From Agromyces hippuratus (GTDB taxonomy: Bacteria > Actinomycetota > Actinomycetes > Actinomycetales > Microbacteriaceae), in assembly GCF_013410355.1 (NCBI RefSeq), contig NZ_JACCFI010000001.1, positions 558,001 to 622,000 on the forward strand: a stretch of 64,000 nucleotides of DNA, written 5' to 3'. Shown here piece by piece: positions 42,433 through 50,607 of this stretch (positions are counted from its first letter, which is position 1; each line of letters begins with the position of its first letter). A model generated the notes under the pieces. The model made no database searches. It was not told the DNA's origin and saw only the letters and a program-made list of their open reading frames with translations. The position numbers and the translations under genes are program-made.

Positions 42433-44226
42433 ATGCGGATCGTGGTCGGTGCGATGGGGCCCGGCCGGGTCGCACTGGTCGACCCCTCGGTCTCGATCGC
42501 ACCGTTCGACACGGTGCCGCTGCACGACCTCCCGGGCGTTGTCCGCGCCCTCGAGGCGACTCACCGCCCCCGTTGGATCTGGGCCGACACCCGTCGCTGG
42601 TACCCCCGCCTCCTCGCCGAGGGAGTGCGCGTCGAGCGCTGCCACGACCTCGTGCTCGCCTCCGCGATCCTCGACCACTCGACTGCGACGACGGCGGCTC
42701 GCGATGACGGCATGTACGCGCGGCCCGAATGGCTGCCGCTCGGGCCGGCCGAGGCCGGGCAGCCGATACCTGCCGTGCCCGCGGCATCCGCTGCGCACTC
42801 GGCGCTCTTCGAGCTGCTCGACTTCGACGGCGAGGCGGATGCCGCGGCGCCCGAGACCGCAGCAGGCCCTCGCGACGTGCTCGGGGTGCCGGTCGACGCG
42901 GTGCTCGCCGAGCACGCACGGCAACTGGCGCTCGTCGCCGCGTCCGAGCGGCCGGGCGCGCTCCGCCTGCTGCTCGCGGCCGAGTCCGCCGGCGCGCTCA
43001 TCGGCGCCGAACTGCACGCCGCCGGGTTGCCGTGGCACCGCGGCGTGCACGAGCGCGTGCTCGAGACCGAACTCGGACCGAAGCCCGCTCCCGGTCGCAA
43101 GCCCGCCCGCATGGAGGAGCTCGCGACCGAGGTGCGAACCCTGCTCGGCGCCCCCGCCGTGAACCTCGACTCCCAGGTCGACCTGTTGAAGGCACTGCGC
43201 CGTGCCGGCATCCAGGTCGAGTCGACGAGCCGCTGGGAGTTGCGCGAGCACGACCATCCGGCGATCGAACCGCTCGTCGCCTACAAGAAGCTCGCCCGGC
43301 TGCTCAGTGCGAACGCGTGGTCCTGGCTCGACGAGTGGGTGGTCGACGGCCGATTCCGGCCCGACTACGTTCCCGGCGGCACGGCCACCGGGCGATGGGC
43401 GACGTCGGGCGGCGGTGCCCTGCAACTGCCGAAGAACGTGCGCAGCGCCGTCGTCGCCGACCCCGGCTGGACGCTCGTCGTCGCCGATGCCGCCCAGCTC
43501 GAACCGCGTGTGCTCGCGGGCCTGGCGCACGACCAGGCGATGGCCGCAGCAGGCAGGGGGCGCGACTTCTACAGCGGCATCGTGGGCGCGGGCGTCGTCG
43601 AGACGCGCGATCAGGCGAAGGTCGCCATCCTCGGCGCCATGTACGGGGCGACGACCGGCGAGAGCGGCCGGCTCGTGCCGCGCCTCGCACGCGCGTACCC
43701 GCGCGCGATGGCGCTCGTCGATCGCGCGGCGGCCGAGGGGGAGCGCGGCGCCAGCGTCACCACCCTGCTCGGCAGGTCGTCACCGGCTCCGGGTGCGGAG
43801 TGGCGCGCGACGCAGTCGCTGGCCTCCCAGCCCGATGCGACATCGGTCGACGAACGACGTGCGCGCTCGCGTGCCCGCGACTGGGGCCGCTTCACCCGCA
43901 ACTTCGTCGTGCAGGGCACCGCGGCCGAGTGGGCACTCTGCTGGATGGCGGGCCTCCGATCGCGGCTCGTGTCGATCGCGGGCGATGCCCCCGGGCCCGG
44001 TGCGATCGCGTCCCGCTCTGGGCCGGCATTCGAGCGCATGCCGCACCTCGTCTACTACCTCCACGACGAGATCATCGTGCACACGCCGGCGGAATACGCC
44101 GACGACGTCGCGGCCGCGGTCGTGGAGTCGGCGACCGAGGCCGGCAGGCTGCTCTTCGGCGACTTTCCCGTGGAGTTCCCGCTCGACCTCGCGATCGTCG
44201 AGAGCTACGCCTCGGCCGACGCCTGA
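42433..44226 (+). CDS. stand-alone family A DNA polymerase (bifunctional 3'-5' exonuclease/polymerase type)
   Basis: This 597-residue actinobacterial protein is usually annotated as bifunctional 3'-5' exonuclease/DNA polymerase. The polymerase half has motif A at VVADAAQLEPRVLAGLAHD (Asp352), the finger helix DQAKVAILGAMYGATTG, the block FVVQGTAAEWA and motif C at YLHDEIIVHTP (His544, Asp545, Glu546). The N-terminal about 200 residues correspond to the exonuclease region but lack recognisable DEDD motifs, so proofreading is doubtful. It is shorter than PolA and lacks the 5'-nuclease. The 3' end overlaps the convergent padR gene by 22 bases. Confidence 0.88.
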   Translation: MRIVVGAMGPGRVALVDPSVSIAPFDTVPLHDLPGVVRALEATHRPRWIWADTRRWYPRLLAEGVRVERCHDLVLASAILDHSTATTAARDDGMYARPEWLPLGPAEAGQPIPAVPAASAAHSALFELLDFDGEADAAAPETAAGPRDVLGVPVDAVLAEHARQLALVAASERPGALRLLLAAESAGALIGAELHAAGLPWHRGVHERVLETELGPKPAPGRKPARMEELATEVRTLLGAPAVNLDSQVDLLKALRRAGIQVESTSRWELREHDHPAIEPLVAYKKLARLLSANAWSWLDEWVVDGRFRPDYVPGGTATGRWATSGGGALQLPKNVRSAVVADPGWTLVVADAAQLEPRVLAGLAHDQAMAAAGRGRDFYSGIVGAGVVETRDQAKVAILGAMYGATTGESGRLVPRLARAYPRAMALVDRAAAEGERGASVTTLLGRSSPAPGAEWRATQSLASQPDATSVDERRARSRARDWGRFTRNFVVQGTAAEWALCWMAGLRSRLVSIAGDAPGPGAIASRSGPAFERMPHLVYYLHDEIIVHTPAEYADDVAAAVVESATEAGRLLFGDFPVEFPLDLAIVESYASADA

Positions 44227-44861
44227 GCCGCGTTGGCCTCGGCGGCGAGTGACGCAGAGTCGGCCGACCGCGCCGACGGCCGCCGCCCGCGGCGTGGCCG
44301 CTCCATGCGGGGCGCGAAGGCGAGATCGTGCCGCGCGGTGAGCGAGGCGACCCCGTCGAGCCAGTCGAGCGCCGCCTGGGCGCGCGCGGCCTCGGCGGAG
44401 GCCGCCAGGGCGGCGAGTCGACGGGAGGCGACGGCGGTGCGGTCGTCGCGCTCTCCGTCGTCGACGGCGGCGCGAGCGGATGCCTCGAGCGCACGCTCCT
44501 GCCACCGCAGACGCTCGGCCTCGAGCACCGGGCCGACCTCGATGCTCGGCAGCGACGCCGCGACGAGCACCCGATCGACGGTCTCATCCCACGGGTCGCT
44601 GCCCGAGGCATCCGTGCCGGCGAACCAGGCCGACGTCGCAGCGGTGCCCGCCTTCGTCGCGCGATAGAGCGGGAGGCCGTCATCGGTGGCACCCGCGGAC
44701 TCCACGAGGCCCTGCTTGCCGAGCCGCTCGAGCGTCGCGTAGCTCTGGCCGACGTTGACGTCGCGACGCCCCCCGGTGCGCTCGGCGAGGTCGCCGTGCA
44801 GTTGGAACCCGTACCCCGGGCCCGCGGAGAGCAGGGCGAGCAGTGCGTCGCGAACAGCCAT
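44205..44861 (-). CDS. PadR-family transcriptional regulator
   Basis: This 218-residue regulator has an N-terminal PadR winged helix (VRDALLALLSAGPGYGFQLH, then NVGQSYATLERLGKQGLVES), a Thr/Ala-rich middle and a Arg-rich C-terminal coiled coil. ATG 44861 has CGGAG upstream on the minus strand and a -10-like TATACT at 44893-44898. Its stop region overlaps the 3' end of the convergent polymerase gene by 22 bases. The target genes are unknown; autoregulation is usual for the family. Confidence 0.88.
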   Translation of the reverse strand: MAVRDALLALLSAGPGYGFQLHGDLAERTGGRRDVNVGQSYATLERLGKQGLVESAGATDDGLPLYRATKAGTAATSAWFAGTDASGSDPWDETVDRVLVAASLPSIEVGPVLEAERLRWQERALEASARAAVDDGERDDRTAVASRRLAALAASAEAARAQAALDWLDGVASLTARHDLAFAPRMERPRRGRRPSARSADSASLAAEANAAQASAEA

Positions 44862-45030
44862 TCGTACTCCGATCGAAGTCAACGTTTCACCGAGTATATG
44901 GTTTCGCGCCTTGTCAATGAGCCTGATGCGGGGCATAATCGGCGGTGACGGCTCGCTCGTCGACAACCGAATACCGTCATCTGTCCGTTGAGGTCGTTGG
45001 GGAAGACGCACCTCGAGAACGGAGTATGAG
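44862..45030. promoter_or_regulatory. divergent promoter region padR / DUF3145
   Basis: This 169-base AT-richer gap serves both genes. On the minus strand TATACT (44893-44898) serves padR, and an imperfect dyad ACC-N8-GGT covers it (44889-44902), a possible PadR site. On the plus strand GGAG at 45019 is the ribosome binding site of the DUF3145 gene; its -10 box is not clear. Confidence 0.4.
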
Positions 45031-45552
45031 ATGACGAAGAATGCCACGCGGGCAGTGCGCACCGCGCGAGGCGTGCTGTTCGTGCACTCCTCGCCGAGGG
45101 CGCTGTGTCCACATGTCGAATGGGCCGCAGGCACCGCCCTCGGTGTCGCCGTGAACTTCGACTGGAACGAGCAGCCGGTGCTTCGCGGTGCCATGCGCGC
45201 GGAGTTCTACTGGGAGGGCGAGGCCGGCAGCGGCGCGAAGCTCGCCTCAGCGCTGCGCGGCTGGGAGCAGCTGCGTTTCGAGGTGAGCGAAGACCCGACA
45301 CCCGGTTCCGACGGTGCACGATGGATGCACACCCCGGAGCTCGGCGTCTTCTTCGCCCAGACCGACACCGCGGGCAACGTCGTGGTGCCCGAAGACCGCA
45401 TCCGCTATGCGATGGACGTCGGCGGTACCGACCCCATCGAACTGCATCGCGAACTGCGCCTCGCCCTCGGGCAGGCCTGGGACGACGAACTCGAGCCCTT
45501 CCGTCACGCGAGCGACTTCGCCCCGGTCGTCTGGTTGCACCAGGTGGGCTGA
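45031..45552 (+). CDS. DUF3145 family protein
   Basis: This 173-residue actinobacteria-specific protein is of unknown function. The family pattern is clear: RGVLFVHSSPRALCPHVEWA at residues 14-33, FDWNEQPVLRGAMRAEFYWE, and the closing DVGGTDPIELHRELRLALGQ followed by AWDDELEPFRHA. DUF3145 genes are regularly found next to the type II fatty-acid synthase genes, as here, where it converges on fabF; a link to fatty-acid synthesis is inferred from this context only. GGAG precedes ATG 45031. Confidence 0.92.
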   Translation: MTKNATRAVRTARGVLFVHSSPRALCPHVEWAAGTALGVAVNFDWNEQPVLRGAMRAEFYWEGEAGSGAKLASALRGWEQLRFEVSEDPTPGSDGARWMHTPELGVFFAQTDTAGNVVVPEDRIRYAMDVGGTDPIELHRELRLALGQAWDDELEPFRHASDFAPVVWLHQVG

Positions 45553-45636
45553 GCGAGCCTCGGTCCGCCGGCGGCGTGACGCGAAGTCGGATGCCTCTTC
45601 CCGGCGGCGCATGAGCGAAACCCTCGGACCGTGCAC

Positions 45637-45676
45637 GAGAAGACCCCGGCGCAGGCACTGCGACCGGGGTCTTCTC
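45637..45676. terminator. bidirectional terminator between DUF3145 and fabF
   Basis: GAGAAGACCCCGG (45637-45649) pairs perfectly with 45664-45676 over 13 base pairs around a 14-base loop. It lies between the convergent 3' ends of the two genes and can end transcription from both sides. Confidence 0.8.
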
Positions 45677-45706
45677 ATACGTGCGCCGGGCGGGCCCGGA
45701 GTTCGT

Positions 45707-46942
45707 CTACGGCGTGCGGATCGCGACGACCGCGTTGTGGCCGCCGAAGCCGAACGAGTTGCTGATCGCGAGCTGCGGCCCGTCTCCGAGCGGCTGCGGC
45801 TCGCCCGAGACGCGCAGCGGGATCTCGGGATCCTGCGTGGTGAGGTTGATCGTCGGCGGCGCCAGTCGGTTCTGGAGCGCGAGCACCGTGAACACCGCTT
45901 CGAGCGCCCCGGTGCCGCCGAGCAGGTGCCCGGTGGAGGCCTTCGTGGCGGAGACGGGGATCTCGTGCACGCGATCGCCGAAGACGTTGCGCAGCGCCGT
46001 GTACTCGGCGATGTCGCCGACGGGCGTGCTCGTCGCGTGGGCGTTGATGTGCGTCACGTCGTCGACCGTCGCACCGGCCTGTGCGAGTGCGTCGAGCACC
46101 GCCCGGCTCGCGCCGCGGCCCTCGGGGTCGTTCGCGGTGATGTGGTACGAGTCGGCGCTCACCGAACCGCCCGCGAGCTCCGCGTAGATGCGGGCGCCGC
46201 GCGCGAGGGCGTGCTCCTCGGTCTCGAGCACGAGGCTCGCGGCACCCTCGCCCATGACGAAGCCGTCGCGGTCGACGCTGTACGGGCGTGAGGCGTGAGC
46301 CGGGTCGTCGTTGCGTCGCGAGAGCGCCTGCATCGACGAGAAGGAGGCCAGCGTGATGGGGTGCACTGCGGACTCGGAGCCGCCGGCGATGACGACGTCG
46401 GCGTAGCCGAGCTGGAGGTGCTCGTAGGCGTTCGCGAGCGACTCGGTGCTCGATGCGCAGGCCGACGCCACCGTACGTGCGAACGCGCGGGCCTCGAAGT
46501 GCATCGAGATCGCGGCGGATGCGGCGTTCGGCATGAGCATCGGCACGGTCATCGGCAGCACACGGCGGGGGCCGCGTTCACGCAGCGTGTCCCACGCGTC
46601 GAGCAGGGTCCAGATGCCGCCGATACCGGTGGCGTAGTCGACGCCGAGGCGTTCGGGGGCGACATCGGGTGAGCCGGCGTCGGCCCACGCCTCCTTCGCG
46701 GAGATCAGGGCGAACTGGCTCGACGGGTCGAGTCGCTTCGCGACAGGTCGCTCGAGCACCTCTTCGGGCCGAACCTTCGCCTCGGCGGCGAAGGTGACGG
46801 GCAGCTCGTACTTCGCGACCCAGTCGTGCTCGAGCGAGCGCGCACCGGACTCGCCGGCGAGCAGGGCGTTCCAGCTCTCAGGGGCGGTGCCGCCGAGCGG
46901 CGAGGTCGCACCGATGCCGGTGATGACGATCTTCTTGGTCAT
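45707..46942 (-). CDS. fabF: beta-ketoacyl-ACP synthase II
   Basis: This 411-residue thiolase-fold condensing enzyme elongates acyl-ACP with malonyl-ACP in type II fatty-acid synthesis. The catalytic triad is complete: Cys162 in VASACASS, His302 in NAHATSTPVGD and His339 in KASTGHLLGGTG, with Lys334. Length is typical. It is the last gene of fasR-fabD-fabH-acpP-fabF, 81 bases after acpP, and ends at a strong bidirectional terminator. No fabG or fabI is present in the cluster, as is normal for this bacterial group. Confidence 0.96.
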   Translation of the reverse strand: MTKKIVITGIGATSPLGGTAPESWNALLAGESGARSLEHDWVAKYELPVTFAAEAKVRPEEVLERPVAKRLDPSSQFALISAKEAWADAGSPDVAPERLGVDYATGIGGIWTLLDAWDTLRERGPRRVLPMTVPMLMPNAASAAISMHFEARAFARTVASACASSTESLANAYEHLQLGYADVVIAGGSESAVHPITLASFSSMQALSRRNDDPAHASRPYSVDRDGFVMGEGAASLVLETEEHALARGARIYAELAGGSVSADSYHITANDPEGRGASRAVLDALAQAGATVDDVTHINAHATSTPVGDIAEYTALRNVFGDRVHEIPVSATKASTGHLLGGTGALEAVFTVLALQNRLAPPTINLTTQDPEIPLRVSGEPQPLGDGPQLAISNSFGFGGHNAVVAIRTP

Positions 46943-47023
46943 TCGAGAAACACTCCGATGGAGGAAATGGTCACACTGATCGAGCGGGCCGGGCGGAAGG
47001 CGCCGGCCCGCTCCACGCAGCTG

Positions 47024-47272
47024 CTAGGCCTGGGCCTTGACGATGAAGGTGACGGCGTCGCCGACGGTCTTCAGGTTCTTGACCTCTTCGTCGGGGATCT
47101 TCACGTCGAACTTCTCTTCGGCGTTGACGACGATCGTCATCATGGAGATCGAGTCGATGTCGAGGTCGTCGGTGAACGACTTGTCCAGCTCAACCGTGTC
47201 GGTCGCAATGCCGGTCTCGTCGTTGATGAGCTCGGCCAGGCCGGCAAGCACTTCTTCGGTGGACAATGCCAT
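47024..47272 (-). CDS. acpP: acyl carrier protein
   Basis: This 82-residue acidic carrier tethers the growing acyl chain. The phosphopantetheine attachment serine is Ser41 in DIDSISMM. It is a four-helix carrier of normal length. The start ATG 47272 has a near-perfect AAGGAG site seven bases upstream, the strongest in the cluster, in keeping with the high level of ACP needed. It lies between fabH and fabF. Confidence 0.96.
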   Translation of the reverse strand: MALSTEEVLAGLAELINDETGIATDTVELDKSFTDDLDIDSISMMTIVVNAEEKFDVKIPDEEVKNLKTVGDAVTFIVKAQA

Positions 47273-47337
47273 TGTTCTTCTCCTTGGGGGTGTCTCGTTT
47301 GACCGAGAGACAGTCTAGATGGACAGGGGGAGGTGGT

Positions 47338-48342
47338 TCAGGGAAGAACCACCACTTGGGCGCCGAACACGAGTCCGGCGCCGAAGCCGATCTGGAGGGC
47401 GAGGCCTCCGGAAAGTTCAGGGTGCTCCTCGAGCAGGCGGTGCGTCGCGAGCGGGATCGAGGCGGCGGAGGTGTTGCCCGTCGTCGCGATGTCGCGGGCG
47501 ATGACGACCGTCTCGGGCAGCTTCAACTGCTTGGCGAACTCGTCGATGATGCGCATGTTCGCCTGGTGGGGGATGAAGGCGGCGAGGTCGTCGGACGTCA
47601 CGCCCGCGGCATCCAGCGCCTGCTTCGCGACCTTCGCCATGTCCCACACGGCCCAGCGGAAGACCGTCTGGCCCTCTTGACGGAGCGTCGGCCATTCGGC
47701 CGCGCCGTCGCGGAACTCGGTGAGGGTGCCGTTCATGCCGACCGCGCCCGCCTTCGAGCCGTCGGAGCCCCAGATGGTGCGCGCGATGCCGGGCGTCTCG
47801 CTCGGGCCGACGATGACGGCGCCGGCGCCGTCGCCGAGGAGGAAGGAGATCGAGCGGTCGGTCGGGTCGACGACGTCGGAGAGCTTCTCGGCCCCGATGA
47901 CGAGGGCGTAGGTCGCGGCGCCCGAGCGGATCAGCGCGTCGGCCTGCGCGACCGCGTAGGCGTAGCCCGCGCAGGCGGCGTTCATGTCGTACGCCGCGGC
48001 GGGGTTCGCGCCGACGCGGTCGGCGACGACGGCCGCCATCGACGGGGTCTGCTGCACGTTGGAGATGGTCGCGATGATGACGAGGTCGATGAGCTCGGGG
48101 GCGATGCCCGACTTCTCGATCGCCTCACGGGCAGCGGTCGTGGCCAGGTCGGTCGCCGAGACGTCTGCGCCGGCACGCGTGCGCGTCACGATGCCCGTGC
48201 GCTGCTGGATCCACTCGTCGGACGAATCGATCGGGCCGATCAGGTCGGCGTTGGGCACCGCGTTCTCGCCGCGCGCCGCGCCGACGGCGTAGATGCGCGT
48301 GAAGGCAGGCCCGTGCGCCTGCTGGAGGGTGGGATTCGTCAT
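47338..48342 (-). CDS. fabH: beta-ketoacyl-ACP synthase III
   Basis: This 334-residue enzyme primes fatty-acid synthesis by condensing an acyl-CoA starter with malonyl-ACP. The triad is Cys124 (NAACAGYAYA), His259 (FIPHQANMRI) and Asn290 (TTGNTSAAS). In this group of bacteria the starters are usually branched-chain acyl-CoAs, giving iso and anteiso fatty acids; this is family knowledge. The start ATG 48342 gives MTNPTLQQ; a TTG five codons earlier is less likely. It follows fabD after 27 bases. Confidence 0.95.
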   Translation of the reverse strand: MTNPTLQQAHGPAFTRIYAVGAARGENAVPNADLIGPIDSSDEWIQQRTGIVTRTRAGADVSATDLATTAAREAIEKSGIAPELIDLVIIATISNVQQTPSMAAVVADRVGANPAAAYDMNAACAGYAYAVAQADALIRSGAATYALVIGAEKLSDVVDPTDRSISFLLGDGAGAVIVGPSETPGIARTIWGSDGSKAGAVGMNGTLTEFRDGAAEWPTLRQEGQTVFRWAVWDMAKVAKQALDAAGVTSDDLAAFIPHQANMRIIDEFAKQLKLPETVVIARDIATTGNTSAASIPLATHRLLEEHPELSGGLALQIGFGAGLVFGAQVVVLP

Positions 48343-48369
48343 GCTCGGCTTTCTCAACTCGTCGCCGGC

Positions 48370-49290
48370 TCAGGCGTGCTGCTCGATGAGCTCGATCGCG
48401 GCCGACAGGTCTTCGGGAGTCTTCACGGCGACCGTCGGCACGCCCTTGAGTGCGCGCTTCGCCAGGCCGACGAGGGCGCCGGCCGGTGCGAGTTCGATGA
48501 TGCCCGTGACTCCTGCCGCTTGGAAGGACTCCATGCAGCGATCCCAGCGTACGGGGGAGGACACCTGGCCGACGAGCAGGTCGAGGAATGCGGCACCGGA
48601 TGTCACGGCTGCGCCATCGCGGTTGGTCCAGAGCGGGAGCGTCGGATCTGCCGGGGTGAGGCCGGCCGCGACGGCCGCGAGACGGTCGACCGCCGGGCGC
48701 ATGTAGCGGGTGTGGAAGGCGCCGGCGACCTGCAGCGGGATGACCCGTGCACCTGCCGGGGGCTCGGCCTTCAGCGCCTCGAGGGCGTCGAGCGCGCCGG
48801 CGACGACGATCTGGCCGCCGCCGTTGAAGTTGGCGGGCTCGAGGCCGAGCTCGTCGAGACGGGGGAGCAGGGCCGCTTCGTCGGCGCCGATGACCGCGCT
48901 CATGCCGGTCGGCACGAGCGCAGCGGCATCCGCCATCGCCCGGCCGCGTTCGGCGACGAAGCGGATCGCGTCGGTCTCGCTGAGCACGCCGGAACCGGCG
49001 GCAGCGGTGATCTCGCCGACCGAATGGCCGGCGATGCCGCCGATGCGCGCCGCACGGCCGTCGGCCAGCAGCGAACCGAGCGTCAGGATGCCGGCCGCGA
49101 CGATGAGCGGCTGAGCGATCGCCGTGTCGCGGATCGTGTCGGCGTCCGCTTCGGTGCCGAAGTGCGCGAGATCGAGCCCCGCGGCATCGGACAGCACCGA
49201 CAGCCGTTCGGCGTAGGCCGGGTCGGCCAGCCAGGGAGCGAGGAATCCGGGGGTCTGAGAGCCCTGTCCAGGGCAGACGACGACGATCAC
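48370..49290 (-). CDS. fabD: malonyl-CoA:ACP transacylase
   Basis: This 306-residue acyltransferase loads malonyl groups onto ACP. The nucleophile Ser90 is in GHSVGE and the catalytic His193 in AGAFHTRYM; the opening CPGQGSQ is the family signature. Two GTG codons compete for the start; the second (49290) lies exactly six bases after the minus-strand -10 box CAGACT (49297-49302), so it is preferred under the leaderless rule of this genome. It is the first structural gene of the fab operon, directly behind the regulator FasR and its candidate operator. Confidence 0.94.
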   Translation of the reverse strand: MIVVVCPGQGSQTPGFLAPWLADPAYAERLSVLSDAAGLDLAHFGTEADADTIRDTAIAQPLIVAAGILTLGSLLADGRAARIGGIAGHSVGEITAAAGSGVLSETDAIRFVAERGRAMADAAALVPTGMSAVIGADEAALLPRLDELGLEPANFNGGGQIVVAGALDALEALKAEPPAGARVIPLQVAGAFHTRYMRPAVDRLAAVAAGLTPADPTLPLWTNRDGAAVTSGAAFLDLLVGQVSSPVRWDRCMESFQAAGVTGIIELAPAGALVGLAKRALKGVPTVAVKTPEDLSAAIELIEQHA

Positions 49291-49296
49291 CACCCC

Positions 49297-49302
49297 AGTC
49301 TG
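49297..49302 (-). promoter_or_regulatory. -10 box CAGACT of fabD
   Basis: CAGACT on the minus strand ends six bases before GTG 49290, so the fab operon probably has its own leaderless promoter between fasR and fabD. Confidence 0.5.
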
Positions 49303-49357
49303 CCAACCGGCGCGCGACCCGGGGTGTGCACACGCGACAAGCTCTCGGCGGAAGCCT

Positions 49358-49372
49358 TGTACGAACGGTACA
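49358..49372. promoter_or_regulatory. inverted repeat upstream of fabD, candidate FasR operator
   Basis: TGTAC-N5-GTACA is a perfect 5+5 inverted repeat in the 91-base fasR-fabD gap, centred about 63 bases upstream of the fabD -10 box. In streptomycetes FasR activates the fab operon by binding in this same intergenic position; whether this repeat is the site is an inference. Confidence 0.45.
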
Positions 49373-49381
49373 GAAGTCGGG

Positions 49382-50596
49382 TCAGCTGGTGGGTCGTCGG
49401 CGCGGGGCCAGCTCGTGATCGCTCATCGAACCGATGATGAGCGCCGACTGCAGGATCAGCGCTTCGCGTGCACCCGTCGCATCCCAGCCGATGACGTCGG
49501 AGACGCGCTTCAGGCGGTAGCGCACGGTGTTGGGGTGCACGAAGAGCTCACGTGCCGTGGCCTCGAGCGAACGCCCGTTGTCGAGGTAGCTCCACAGCGT
49601 GGTGAGGAGTTCGGTCGAGTGGGCCTGCAGCGGCCGATAGATGCGGTGCACGAGCGTCGCCCGGGCGAGCGGGTCGCCGGCCAGTGCGCGTTCGGGCAGC
49701 AGGTCGTCGGCGTGCACCGGTCGGGGTGCGTGCCGCCAGGAGCGGGCGACCGCGAACCCGGCGAGTGCCGCCTTCGCACTCTTCGAGGCGTCGACGAGGT
49801 TCGGCACGGCGTGACCGAGCACGAGGTGCCCGGGGCCGAAGTGCGGCTCGAGCTGGCTCGCGATCTCCATGAAGGTGAGCGCGGGAGCGGTGCCGATCGC
49901 CTCTTCCGCCTCGCGGGCGAGGGGGTCGGCACGACCGATCACGAGCACGAGGCGGTTGCCCTGCACGCCGATGAGCACATCGGCGTGCATGTGACGGGCC
50001 GCCCGGCGCACGTGGTCGACGTCGAGCTGCTTCGGCGCCGTGCCCACGAGCACCGACACCTCGCCGTGTCCGTGCCAGCCGAGGGCCGCGATGCGGCTCG
50101 GCAGTTCGTCGTCGGCCTCGCCGGAGAGGATCGAGTCGACGACGAGGGCTTCGAGACGGGCATCCCAGAGGCCACGCGCCTCGGCGGCGCGGGCGTACAC
50201 GTCGGCGGCCGCGAAGGCGATCTCCCGCGAGTAGAGGAGGATCGCCTCGCGGAGGGGCTCGCCGCCGTCCTTCACGCGGTCTTCGACGACCTCGACCGTC
50301 ACCCGGATGAGCTGCAGCGTCTGCTGCAGGCTCACCGAGCGGAGCAGCTCGCGTGGAGCCGCCCCGAAGACATCGGCCGCGATCCACGGCGTGGACCGGG
50401 GGTCGTCGAACCACGCGACGAACGAGGAGATGCCGGCCTGGGCGACGAGGCCCACGGCGGAGCGACGGCTGGGTGGCATGTCGCCGTACCACGGCAACGT
50501 GTCTTCGAGACGCTTGAGCGTCGCCGTCGCGAGTTCGCCCGCGATGGTGCGCAACCATGCGAGCGTCTCCGCCTTCGTCTTGGGCCTCGTCGCCAC
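49382..50596 (-). CDS. fasR: PucR-type regulator of fatty-acid synthesis (FasR)
   Basis: This 404-residue regulator has an N-terminal GAF-like/sensor region, a central GGDEF-like CdaR domain, and a C-terminal PucR helix-turn-helix with the block NGRSLEATARELFVHPNTVR followed by YRLKRVSDVIGWD. Its orthologue in streptomycetes, FasR, is an activator of fabD-fabH-acpP-fabF, and the gene order is the same here. GTG 50596 lies 11 bases after the aceE stop, so pyruvate dehydrogenase E1 and the regulator are probably co-transcribed. Confidence 0.9.
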   Translation of the reverse strand: MATRPKTKAETLAWLRTIAGELATATLKRLEDTLPWYGDMPPSRRSAVGLVAQAGISSFVAWFDDPRSTPWIAADVFGAAPRELLRSVSLQQTLQLIRVTVEVVEDRVKDGGEPLREAILLYSREIAFAAADVYARAAEARGLWDARLEALVVDSILSGEADDELPSRIAALGWHGHGEVSVLVGTAPKQLDVDHVRRAARHMHADVLIGVQGNRLVLVIGRADPLAREAEEAIGTAPALTFMEIASQLEPHFGPGHLVLGHAVPNLVDASKSAKAALAGFAVARSWRHAPRPVHADDLLPERALAGDPLARATLVHRIYRPLQAHSTELLTTLWSYLDNGRSLEATARELFVHPNTVRYRLKRVSDVIGWDATGAREALILQSALIIGSMSDHELAPRRRPTS

Positions 50597-50607
50597 CTCG
50601 TCGCCTG

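Noticed and set aside
47266..49437. A 723-codon plus-strand open frame opposite acpP-fabH-fabD
   Set aside because: It is the mirror of three well-identified genes with intact active sites; its product is Arg/Gly/Asp repeats without family pattern.
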